DNA of 64,000 bases from Candidatus Anaerostipes avistercoris (GTDB lineage Bacteria > Bacillota > Clostridia > Lachnospirales > Lachnospiraceae). The notes beneath the pieces were generated by a model. That model saw only the letters and a list, made by a program, of their open reading frames with translations. It did no database searches and was not told the origin of the DNA. The translations under genes were made by a program, and so were the position numbers. Where the stretch lies: assembly GCA_019119895.1 (NCBI GenBank), contig DWWD01000009.1, positions 16,510-80,509 of the forward strand. Reading direction: 5' to 3'. Below, one piece after another: positions 1-7,732 of the stretch. Each line of letters starts with the position of its first letter. Within the stretch, counting starts at the first letter, position 1.

Positions 1-1590
1 AGGGATATCCGGCTGTGCCAAGAGATGGCGTTGTATGGTGTGACGGAGATAAGAATCCGCTTTCCGATGGAGATAAGTACAGCACAACGACAAGTACGAC
101 CATGACCCTGAAGAACATCACGAAAGATCAGGATGGCCAGACGTTTTATCTGTCAGCAACTAATGCAGTGGGAACGGCATACAGTGAAGCAGTGACTCTC
201 CACGTACTGGATGCGTCTGCGGCTAATCAGAATGTAAAATCCGGAGATACTGCAGTTTTATCTGTAAACCTGGAAGGAAACTGGGGAAGTCCGGTAAAAT
301 ATCAGTGGTATAAAGGGGACGAAAAGATTTCCGGAGCAGTGACCGCGAGACTGACACTGACAGATGTACAGAAGGATGATGCGGGAGAATACAGATGTGT
401 GGTACAGAGAGGCTACGGAAGCGCGACAGAGTATAACTCAAAAACAGTAACAGCAAATCTGACCGTGGATGGAAAACTGGCGACAGTTCGTGTAACCCAT
501 ACCGATGTTTATGGAATCGTCGGCGGAAGGGCGTCATTGGTCGGAAATTATGACCAGGGATATCCATCTGTGCCGAGAGACGGCGTTGTATGGTGCGACG
601 GAGATAAGAATCCGCTTTCTGACGGGGATAAGTACAGCACAACGACAAGTACGACTATGACCCTGAAAAATATTACGAAAGATCAGGATGGTCAGACATT
701 CTATCTGTCAGCAACCAATGCAGTGGGAACGGCATACAGTGAGGCAGTGACTCTCCACGTACTGGATGCTTCTGCGGAAGATCAGAGTGTACAGATTGGC
801 GGTACAGCAACATTATCTGTGAATCTGGAAGGAAACTGGGGAAGCCCGGTAAGATACCAGTGGTATAAAGGAGATGAGAAAATCTCCGGAGCAGTGACCG
901 CGAGACTGACACTGACAGATGTACAGAAGGATGATGCGGGAGAATACAGATGTGTGGTACAGAGAGGCTACGGAAGCGCATCAGACTATAATTCAAAGAC
1001 AGTGACAGCAAATCTTACTGTGAGGGGTGAACTCGCAGCAGTCCGGGTAAACAGGACAGATGTCTATGGATTTGTAGGAGGCAGAGTGACTCTCACCGGA
1101 AATTATGATCAGGGAACACCGGCGGTTCCGGCGGACGGCATCGCATGGTGTGATGAAAATAAACAGCCGCTGACAGCAGGCGATAAATACAGTACTCCTG
1201 ACAGCACTACGATGACACTTAGAAATATTACAGCAGATCAGGACGGACAGGTATTCTATCTGTCAGCAACTAATGCGGCAGGGACAGCATACAGCGAGGC
1301 AGTAACCCTTCATGTGCTGGATGTAAGTGCAGAAGATCAGACAGTTCAGGCAGGAGACAATGTTACATTAAGAGTAGAACGTCAGGGAGACTGGGGTAGC
1401 GACAGAGTAAGCTATCAGTGGTATAAAGACGGACAGAGAATCACAAACGCGGTACTTTCCACATATATGATTAATGGTGCGAATGCATCAGACGCCGGTG
1501 AATATACCTGTGTGGTACAGAGAGGTTATGGAACAGCTACAGAATATAATTCGAAGACAGTAACAGCAGCAGTATATGTTCAGGGGCTTC
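1..1590 (+). repeat. 555-bp in-frame tandem repeats in the surface protein gene
   Basis: The sequence at 1, 556 and 1111 restarts the same coding unit, giving an exact 555-bp period (185 codons). The first two units are nearly identical at DNA level over long stretches; the third is more diverged and its end merges into the last Ig-like module. The first unit is cut by the window edge. Confidence 0.9.
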
Positions 1591-2198
1591 CGGCTTCTAT
1601 CACACAGAGTCATGAAAATGAAAAAATTCTTCCGGGGGACAAAGTAATATTTCATGCGCAGCCGAAGGAAGAATGGGGAACGGAAATGACCTGGCAGTGG
1701 TATGATCAGGATGGAAATCGGATTTCTGACAATGATACATACAGCGGAGCGGCAATGGATACGCTGACCGTTACGGCAGACAAAGCGATGGACGGAAATG
1801 GATATTACTGTGTCATATCTGATGATTACAGAACCGCACAGACAGATGTTTCCTATATGACAGTGGAAGAAGAAACAACAGATCCTGAGGAACCGGGTCA
1901 GAATCCTGGTGGAGGTACAGAAACTCCGGAGAATCCGGGAACCGGAACAGAGACACCGGAAAAACCGGGCAGCGGAACGGAAACACCTATGAATCCTGGA
2001 ACAGACAGCGGAAGTACAGAAACTCCGGCAGCATCACAGAGCGGACAGACAGAAAATGCTTCCGGCAGTCAGAAAGAAGAGACGGCAGTGCCTGAGACAG
2101 GTGACACTGTGAATACAGGAGCATGGGCTGCGCTGAGCGGACTTGGTCTTCTTGGATTCCTTGAAGTTCTCAGAAGAAAACTTTTCAGAAAAGAATAG
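3..2198 (+). CDS. Wall-anchored Ig-like repeat surface protein (5' end outside window)
   Basis: The frame is open to the left edge, so the true start lies outside the window; the GTG at 15 is not a credible start because the codons before it match the inside of the next repeat. The visible protein has tandem units of 185 residues, each pairing a module around WCDGDKNPLSDGDKYST with an Ig-like module ending in DAGEYRCVVQRGYG. A diverged final Ig-like module follows, then a Pro/Gly/Thr-rich spacer (about 620-690), a VPETGD sortase-type signal, a hydrophobic segment and a basic tail ending RRKLFRKE. It is probably covalently attached to peptidoglycan and displayed for binding, but the ligand is unknown. 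VPETG departs from LPXTG at the first position. Family and anchoring are clear; adhesin function is inference. Confidence 0.85.
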   Translation, partial: GYPAVPRDGVVWCDGDKNPLSDGDKYSTTTSTTMTLKNITKDQDGQTFYLSATNAVGTAYSEAVTLHVLDASAANQNVKSGDTAVLSVNLEGNWGSPVKYQWYKGDEKISGAVTARLTLTDVQKDDAGEYRCVVQRGYGSATEYNSKTVTANLTVDGKLATVRVTHTDVYGIVGGRASLVGNYDQGYPSVPRDGVVWCDGDKNPLSDGDKYSTTTSTTMTLKNITKDQDGQTFYLSATNAVGTAYSEAVTLHVLDASAEDQSVQIGGTATLSVNLEGNWGSPVRYQWYKGDEKISGAVTARLTLTDVQKDDAGEYRCVVQRGYGSASDYNSKTVTANLTVRGELAAVRVNRTDVYGFVGGRVTLTGNYDQGTPAVPADGIAWCDENKQPLTAGDKYSTPDSTTMTLRNITADQDGQVFYLSATNAAGTAYSEAVTLHVLDVSAEDQTVQAGDNVTLRVERQGDWGSDRVSYQWYKDGQRITNAVLSTYMINGANASDAGEYTCVVQRGYGTATEYNSKTVTAAVYVQGLPASITQSHENEKILPGDKVIFHAQPKEEWGTEMTWQWYDQDGNRISDNDTYSGAAMDTLTVTADKAMDGNGYYCVISDDYRTAQTDVSYMTVEEETTDPEEPGQNPGGGTETPENPGTGTETPEKPGSGTETPMNPGTDSGSTETPAASQSGQTENASGSQKEETAVPETGDTVNTGAWAALSGLGLLGFLEVLRRKLFRKE

Positions 2199-2302
2199 CG
2201 GAAAATATGACAGCGTTCAATTAATACATAATTTCAGCATAAAAACCCTTGGTTTATGCCAGAAAAACCGGTACAATAGTGGCATAACAGGAGGATAAAA
2301 AA

Positions 2303-3079
2303 ATGGAACGCAAGTATTTCTTTTTTGATATTGACGGAACACTGGCAGTCGGTGTGCCGGGGAGACAGTATATTCCGGATTCAACGAAAACAGCCATTGA
2401 TAAATTGAAAGAAGCCGGACATTTTGTAGCAATCGCAACAGGACGCAGTTATGCCATGGCGGTGGATAATATGAAGGCGCTTGGATTTTCCAATATGGTC
2501 AGTGACGGTGGAAACGGAATTACCATTGATAATAGACTGATCGAAATCAAGCCGCTGGATTATGACAAATGCCTGGCGTTGATTGAGGAGTGTCAGGAAA
2601 AGGATTTTATCTGGGCGATTTCTCCGGATAACACCAAGAGAAGGCTGGCTCCGGACCATCGGTTTTATGACTTTACCCATGATGTTTATATGGACACCGA
2701 AGTTGTACCGGGTCTGAATCCGAAAGATTATGATAAAATTTATAAGGTTTACATTGCCTGCTATTCACCGGAGGAGGAGAAGCTGGACACATTAAAAGAA
2801 CTGCCGTGGTGCCGGTTCCATAAGGAGTATCTGTTTGTCGAGCCGGGTGATAAGTCTGTGGGAATCAAAGCCATCATGGATTATCTCGGAGCAGATTATA
2901 AAGACGTAGTGGTCTTTGGAGATGAGAAAAATGATATTTCTATGTTCAGAGATGAGTGGACCAGCATTGCCATGGGAAATGCCATTGACGCGCTGAAAGA
3001 AAAGGCGGATTATATTACAGATGACTGCGATAAAGATGGGATTTATAATGCGTGCAGACATTTTGGCTGGATTGATTAG
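2303..3079 (+). CDS. HAD-superfamily Cof-type phosphatase
   Basis: A 258-residue hydrolase of the Cof/sugar-phosphatase branch of the HAD superfamily, expected to be cytoplasmic and Mg2+-dependent. Motif I is FFFDIDGT (residues 6-13, nucleophile Asp9) and the C-terminal metal motif is VVFGDEKNDISMF. The length and the cap placed between motifs II and III fit the Cof family. The start follows an AGGAGG at 2289-2294 with 8-nt spacing. It is a single gene facing a convergent pair, so context does not reveal the phosphorylated substrate. Confidence 0.88.
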   Translation: MERKYFFFDIDGTLAVGVPGRQYIPDSTKTAIDKLKEAGHFVAIATGRSYAMAVDNMKALGFSNMVSDGGNGITIDNRLIEIKPLDYDKCLALIEECQEKDFIWAISPDNTKRRLAPDHRFYDFTHDVYMDTEVVPGLNPKDYDKIYKVYIACYSPEEEKLDTLKELPWCRFHKEYLFVEPGDKSVGIKAIMDYLGADYKDVVVFGDEKNDISMFRDEWTSIAMGNAIDALKEKADYITDDCDKDGIYNACRHFGWID

Positions 3080-3104
3080 AAAAATAAAATAGAATGGAAC
3101 ATAT

Positions 3105-3144
3105 GGGCACACCGATGCGGGAAGATTCCTGCAAAGGTGTGTCC
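3105..3144. terminator. Hairpin between convergent genes
   Basis: Arms GGGCACACC (3105-3113) and GGTGTGTCC (3136-3144) pair with one G-U, around a second small GC-rich stem. It lies just past the HAD gene stop and before the convergent metallophosphoesterase stop. There is no long T-run, so terminator strength is uncertain. Confidence 0.5.
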
Positions 3145-3153
3145 ATTATGGTT

Positions 3154-3960
3154 TCAGGCGTAATCATGGATGCAGACCGTTTTTCCGAGCGGAATGCGTT
3201 CCACGAAGAGCGTCCGGTCAGGTCTTGTTCCCAGTGTCCATTTGATTAGTGTGAGGCAGCGGTTTGTGATTTCAATGCAGGTGATCCCGGAAGGAGATAC
3301 ACAGCTGCCTGTATTGGAATAAGGGGACGACGGCGTTCCAATCATGGGATGATGGGTGTGGCCGGTAATCAGCAGGTGATGATGTTGTCTGGCCCAGTGC
3401 GTGAGCCGTTTTTCAGCCCGCTTTTTCTTTCGGTTGTTTTTGGCCGCACTGGTCGGATCGGGGACTCCCAGCTGCTCCAGAGGACGCCACAGATAGCGGA
3501 CAAGGAAACGTGAAACCGGCCAGAGGACACAGTTGAGAAAATCCGCCTGATGACCGTGGGTGAGATACAGGTCTGTCTGCTGTTCCTGATCTTCCATAAT
3601 CATGCCGGAAGGAAGTTCTTTTCTTTTTGAAATATCATGATTCCCATAGACCGCGTAAAAGCGGTTCTTCTGGCGGAATTCAGACAGGAGCTGAAAAGAT
3701 TCCCCGTGGGCTGCTTTTATGTCAGATAAGGAACGATTTTCCCATAGTTCATCTCCGTCCCCTAATTCTATATAAGTGAAATTTTGTCCCATGTAATGTT
3801 TCAATGCGGATACATAGAGAAATTCATTTTTCAGGAAATTATCATTGGATTTGCCGGCACCCCGGTGGCAGTCACTGAAGAGTACATACCGGGAAGACTG
3901 ATCCAGAGGAAGACGGCAGGGATTTTGGAAAGCTCTGGAAATCCGGGAACTGGAACTCAT
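3154..3960 (-). CDS. Calcineurin-like metallophosphoesterase
   Basis: The protein carries the dinuclear-metal phosphoesterase signature in order: FSDCHRG, a GDGDELW variant of GDxxE, YGNHD, LTHGH and GHTHHP. The substrate is not evident. The longest frame begins at 3993, but the ATG at 3960 overlaps the upstream DUF4474 stop as ATGA and has a GGAA-type ribosome site upstream, so translational coupling supports 3960 (268 residues). The two genes form a minus-strand operon. Family certain; specific function unknown. Confidence 0.85.
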   Translation of the reverse strand: MSSSSRISRAFQNPCRLPLDQSSRYVLFSDCHRGAGKSNDNFLKNEFLYVSALKHYMGQNFTYIELGDGDELWENRSLSDIKAAHGESFQLLSEFRQKNRFYAVYGNHDISKRKELPSGMIMEDQEQQTDLYLTHGHQADFLNCVLWPVSRFLVRYLWRPLEQLGVPDPTSAAKNNRKKKRAEKRLTHWARQHHHLLITGHTHHPMIGTPSSPYSNTGSCVSPSGITCIEITNRCLTLIKWTLGTRPDRTLFVERIPLGKTVCIHDYA

Positions 3961-4868
3961 GAACATTTCCTGCACGTCCTTTTCTTTCTGCATTTCTGGC
4001 GCCTGTGCTTCTTAAAACGCAGGGTGCGGCGGAAGGCGGCAGGCAGGAAAAAGTACAGATAAAGAATCTGGTCCAGAACACAGTGAAATGGCCTGGTGAT
4101 ATGCCGGTACAGACGGCACAGCTGACGGTTTTTCCACTGGGCGAAAGGAAAGCGGAAACAGTGTTTTGGCTGTCTGCTGTGAGGGATAGAAAATGTAAAG
4201 GAAACGGACAGTCCGCAGATGCAGATATCACAGGAAGAGTACCCGGTGTACAAAAGAGCTTTTGTAAAGCAGTTCATCATTTCTTCCGATGGGAATGTGA
4301 TGGAAATGTTCATGCTGAGGTCCTCCGGATCAGCATATCTGCCTGTGCAGAATCCGGTCAGCCACCAGTGAGGCCGGTTAAGGCAGAACAAGGGCCTTCC
4401 CTTGAAGCATAATTCCATGGAGAGAGGCAGCAGCTCATTTTCAGAGACAGCATGGAATACGGTCTGTTCAAAGCGCTCCGGCGGTACGATTCCATCTGCG
4501 TGGTAAATGCCGATTTCACCGCCGATGTTGATGCCGTACTGTCCTTTCCAGAATTCGATCATCCATGTCCGGCCCTGATAGTCAAAGTAAATGGGTTCAC
4601 AATGAAAGACCATATGAAAATGGGACGCGGTCCGGTCATAGAGATGCTGGTAGCCAAATGTTTTCTGGGGAGCATCCAGACGGGAAGTGATGATATCACA
4701 ATCGGGATGATAGGAAAAGCCAAAGGGTTCGGCAAGATCGTTTAACAGTCTTTGTTTTTTGCATGGATCCATGCAGCGTATTTTGCAGATGATGTTTCTC
4801 CGGCGGAAAAAATGAAAGATAAAAAAGAAGACACAAACGGCAAATAAAATGCCGGCGAATAAATACAT
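3957..4868 (-). CDS. DUF4474 domain membrane-anchored protein
   Basis: The N-terminus MYLFAGILFAVCVFFFIFHFF is a membrane segment, followed by a domain with motifs such as FGYQHLYD, EPIYFDYQGRTW and EFWKGQYGINIGGEIG that I recognise as DUF4474, a clostridial family without known function. The C-terminal part is basic and again contains a hydrophobic stretch. The longest frame begins at 4886, but that start would place the GGAGG inside the coding sequence; ATG at 4868 has GGAGG with 8-nt spacing. It is the first gene of the operon with the downstream phosphoesterase. Confidence 0.78.
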   Translation of the reverse strand: MYLFAGILFAVCVFFFIFHFFRRRNIICKIRCMDPCKKQRLLNDLAEPFGFSYHPDCDIITSRLDAPQKTFGYQHLYDRTASHFHMVFHCEPIYFDYQGRTWMIEFWKGQYGINIGGEIGIYHADGIVPPERFEQTVFHAVSENELLPLSMELCFKGRPLFCLNRPHWWLTGFCTGRYADPEDLSMNISITFPSEEMMNCFTKALLYTGYSSCDICICGLSVSFTFSIPHSRQPKHCFRFPFAQWKNRQLCRLYRHITRPFHCVLDQILYLYFFLPAAFRRTLRFKKHRRQKCRKKRTCRKCS

Positions 4869-5018
4869 AAAAAAACCTCCAAACATATTTAGTGTATTAT
4901 ATGTACAAAAAAGGAAAATGTTAGAGGGAAAGAAGTAAGGGGAAGACAGGAGTAGCCGAAATCGGCATGTAGAAAATAAACTTTATCCGGAACTTCCTTT
5001 TTTATATAAAATTGTCTT

Positions 5019-5045
5019 TTGCCAGGACGGAACCTATGGTAGAAT
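5019..5045 (+). promoter_or_regulatory. Candidate sigma-A promoter for the 5072 gene
   Basis: TTGCCA (5019-5024) and TAGAAT (5040-5045) with a 15-bp spacer, about 25 bp before the GGGAGG ribosome site at 5057-5062. The spacer is short, so this is tentative. Confidence 0.35.
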
Positions 5046-5071
5046 GAAAGAAAAAAGGGAGGAAAGAATCT

Positions 5072-5839
5072 ATGTTACAAATTGAGTCGACGAAGTATTT
5101 GCTTGGAGTGACGATACAAGGTGATTATGAAGATCTGTATGATTTGGTTGATTCTATTTATGGAATCTGCGGATTTGATGAGCGTCCGGAAAGTCCGTAT
5201 TATGGGACGAAGAATCTGCTGCTGGGACTGTGTTATGAAGTTCGTCACGCGTATCAGGGATCGAGAAAGATATTGACAGTTGAGAACGGTATGAACGAAG
5301 ATATCCTGAGGTGGAAAGAAGTAGAAGCTCCGACGGCCAATGTATATTTCAGCACGAATATTTTCTTTCCTGAAGCTATTTTTCTTGCGATCGCGCTTCC
5401 GGAGATTTACCCCTTTTCAAAAAAATATTATGGCAGACACAGCAAGTACAAAGGAAAAGTATATGAACCGAGATCTCTGGCGCGTTTTTACCGGGATCGT
5501 GCCAATCTGGAAGTACTGGGCGCTGCAATTTGGCAGGCTTTGGCGGGAGTGCTCGGGGAGAAAGCAGTGGAGAGGCTGCTGGAGGAACGCAGTGAACTGG
5601 AACCGGAACATTATATCAGTTATATTATAGAATACATTAAACGCTGCAACATGGAATTGATCCGCACAGAGACAAAGGATCGAAAAGCGAAGCTGCAGGA
5701 TATTGCGGAGAAGATTATGAGGAAACCGGAATCTTATGATGAACTGGAAAAGAGACTGACTTACTGGGCGGAAAAATATGGACGGAACATTCATCAGATT
5801 CATGCGAAAGAAGAGTATCCGGAAGAAATTGAGTGGTAA
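5072..5839 (+). CDS. Hypothetical protein, possibly DUF6904-like
   Basis: A 255-residue soluble protein beginning MLQIESTKYLLGVTIQGDYE, without signal peptide or membrane segment. The N-terminal half (ITIQGDY-type start, LVDSIYGICG, YYGTKNLLLGLCYEVRHAYQG) resembles from memory a family named DUF6904; I am not certain. The C-terminal third is charged and helical. GGGAGG at 5057-5062 supports the start. No function can be given; it stands alone between divergent and co-directional neighbours. Confidence 0.7.
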   Translation: MLQIESTKYLLGVTIQGDYEDLYDLVDSIYGICGFDERPESPYYGTKNLLLGLCYEVRHAYQGSRKILTVENGMNEDILRWKEVEAPTANVYFSTNIFFPEAIFLAIALPEIYPFSKKYYGRHSKYKGKVYEPRSLARFYRDRANLEVLGAAIWQALAGVLGEKAVERLLEERSELEPEHYISYIIEYIKRCNMELIRTETKDRKAKLQDIAEKIMRKPESYDELEKRLTYWAEKYGRNIHQIHAKEEYPEEIEW

Positions 5840-5948
5840 TGCGGCGTTGAGACAGGGATGAGGGGAAAGACTTTTTGTGATGTGAGTTATGGAAAGTCTT
5901 TTCTTTTTTTGGATTTTTCAGAGACAACATCAGGAAAGGAAGGATGAT

Positions 5949-7094
5949 ATGAAGATATTATTTGCGTCAGATTCGTTTAAAGGTTCTCTGAGTTCTAAGA
6001 GAATCGCAGAGCTTCTGGATGAAGCTGCCCGAGAAGTATTTCCGGAGGCAGAAACCGGGAAAGTTCTGGTTGCCGACGGCGGCGAGGGAACGATGGATAC
6101 GGTGCTGGAAGAGCTTCATGGAACTTATCGGAAGATTAAGGTGAAGGGACCCCTGGGAGAAGAACGGGAGGCCGGATACGGGATTCTTCCGGGCGGCAGA
6201 GCAATGATAGAGATGGCTGCGGCATCCGGTCTTCCGCTGGTTCCGGAAGACCAGAGGAATCCGCGAAAGACGACCAGTTACGGAACGGGGATGCTGATTG
6301 CGGACGCTCTGGATCAGGGAATCCGTGATATTATGATCGGAATCGGCGGGAGCGCTACCAACGATGGAGGAATGGGAGCCATGAGCGCTCTTGGCATCCG
6401 TTTTATGGACGGAGAAGGCAGGACGCTGAGAGGCTGCGGAGATGATCTGGCACAGACAGCAGATATTGATATGTCCGGGGCGCATCCGGCGATCGGAGAG
6501 ACATCGTTTACGGTTATGAGTGATGTGGAAAATCCGCTGCCTGGAGACCACGGTGCATCTTATACCTTTGGAGAACAAAAAGGCGCGTCCGGCGAAGATC
6601 TGGAATCTCTGGAAAAAGGAATGGAACGCTATGCGGAGATTGTAGTGAAGAAAACAGGGGAAAATAAGATATGGGAAAAGGGAGTAGGAGCCGCGGGAGG
6701 ATTGGGCTTTGCGCTGCTTTCCTTTCTGGATGCAGAATTAAAATCGGGAATTGATACAGTGCTGGATATGATAGGATTTGATGAGAAGCTGAAAGATGCG
6801 GATCTCGTGATTACAGGAGAAGGGAGGATGGACTGGCAGTCTGCTTTTGGAAAAGTGCCGTCCGGGGTCGGAAAAAGATGCCGGAAAGCCGGGGTGCCGG
6901 CTGTTGCCATTGTCGGAGGTCTGTTAAAGGGATATGAAACGATTTATGATACGGGAATCCGAACGGTCATAACGACCATCAGTGGGACAATGGATCTGCA
7001 GGAGGCAATGGAGCGAAGTGAAGAACTGTACCAGGACGCGGCATCCAGATTGTTCCGGGCAATTGCCTGCGGTATGGAATTAAATAAAATATGA
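5949..7094 (+). CDS. glxK: Glycerate kinase
   Basis: Phosphorylates glycerate with ATP, feeding it into glycolysis. The N-terminus MKILFASDSFKGSLSS and the block VLVADGGEGTMDT are typical of the GlxK/GarK family, as are GIGGSATNDGG and the late VITGEGRMDWQSAFGK. The ORF extends upstream to 5889, but AAGGAAGG at 5938-5943 and family alignment place the start at 5949 (381 residues, the usual length). No other glycerate pathway gene is adjacent. Confidence 0.93.
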   Translation: MKILFASDSFKGSLSSKRIAELLDEAAREVFPEAETGKVLVADGGEGTMDTVLEELHGTYRKIKVKGPLGEEREAGYGILPGGRAMIEMAAASGLPLVPEDQRNPRKTTSYGTGMLIADALDQGIRDIMIGIGGSATNDGGMGAMSALGIRFMDGEGRTLRGCGDDLAQTADIDMSGAHPAIGETSFTVMSDVENPLPGDHGASYTFGEQKGASGEDLESLEKGMERYAEIVVKKTGENKIWEKGVGAAGGLGFALLSFLDAELKSGIDTVLDMIGFDEKLKDADLVITGEGRMDWQSAFGKVPSGVGKRCRKAGVPAVAIVGGLLKGYETIYDTGIRTVITTISGTMDLQEAMERSEELYQDAASRLFRAIACGMELNKI

Positions 7095-7102
7095 TATAAA
7101 AA

Positions 7103-7141
7103 TCGGACAGGGGAGTGATGATGCATCATTCCCCTGTCCGA
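7103..7141. terminator. Bidirectional terminator
   Basis: Arms tcggacaggggagtgatg (7103-7120) and its complement (7124-7141) form an 18-bp stem with one G-U pair and a 3-nt loop. On the minus strand a T-rich run follows immediately, so it best serves the flavin reductase, and it also lies directly behind glycerate kinase. Confidence 0.88.
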
Positions 7142-7149
7142 CTGTAAGA

Positions 7150-7716
7150 TTATTTTAATTGATTTCCGTCGCTGAATGCAGTTCCTGCTTTTCCTGACAG
7201 TTTCAGATAATTGTGGGTGGAAGGATCATAAGAAATCGCATGTAATTTCTCAGAGTCAATATTTCCATCGGCATCCAGAATCTTCTCGTCTACGCTGGTA
7301 TTGACGATTTCAGCCACAATGCGGAGTGTTTTATCATACTGATTGATTTCTTCCACTTTGCACTCCAGAACGATCGGAAGATCTTCGATGACCGGCGCAT
7401 CCACAAATTCACTTTTCTTCATATGAAATCCGGATTTCTCGATTTTGTCCGGCACGTCATGTCCGGATACGATGCCGACATAGTCGGCAGGAACCAGATT
7501 GGCTTCATCGGCGATTCCCACGGTAAAAGCCTGACGGAGTTTGATGTTGTCAGATGTTTTATGGCGTACTCCGATGTTGATCTGCAGACGGTTGGAATTT
7601 ACGATGCCGCCGTATGCCACATTCATGGCGTCGGGCGTTCCGTCTTCTCCGTAGGTTGCAACGATCAGGACCGGCTGTGGGTAAATAAATGGTTTTGCTC
7701 CTAAATCTTTTCTCAT
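7150..7716 (-). CDS. Flavin reductase-family (flavoredoxin-like) FMN protein
   Basis: A 188-residue protein of the flavin-reductase-like split barrel. Recognisable blocks are the N-terminal PQPVLIVATYGEDGTPDAMNVAYGG, RHKTSDNI, and FTVGIADEANLVPADYVGIVSGHD. It is expected to bind FMN and act in cytoplasmic electron transfer or flavin reduction; the partner is unknown. It lies 16 bp downstream of the ABC transporter gene and is probably cotranscribed with it. AAGGAG precedes the start. Confidence 0.85.
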   Translation of the reverse strand: MRKDLGAKPFIYPQPVLIVATYGEDGTPDAMNVAYGGIVNSNRLQINIGVRHKTSDNIKLRQAFTVGIADEANLVPADYVGIVSGHDVPDKIEKSGFHMKKSEFVDAPVIEDLPIVLECKVEEINQYDKTLRIVAEIVNTSVDEKILDADGNIDSEKLHAISYDPSTHNYLKLSGKAGTAFSDGNQLK

Positions 7717-7732
7717 GATAGTACTCCTTTCG

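Noticed and set aside
15..17. GTG at 15 as the start of the Ig-like protein
   Set aside because: The codons before it match the interior of the next repeat, so the gene begins outside the window.
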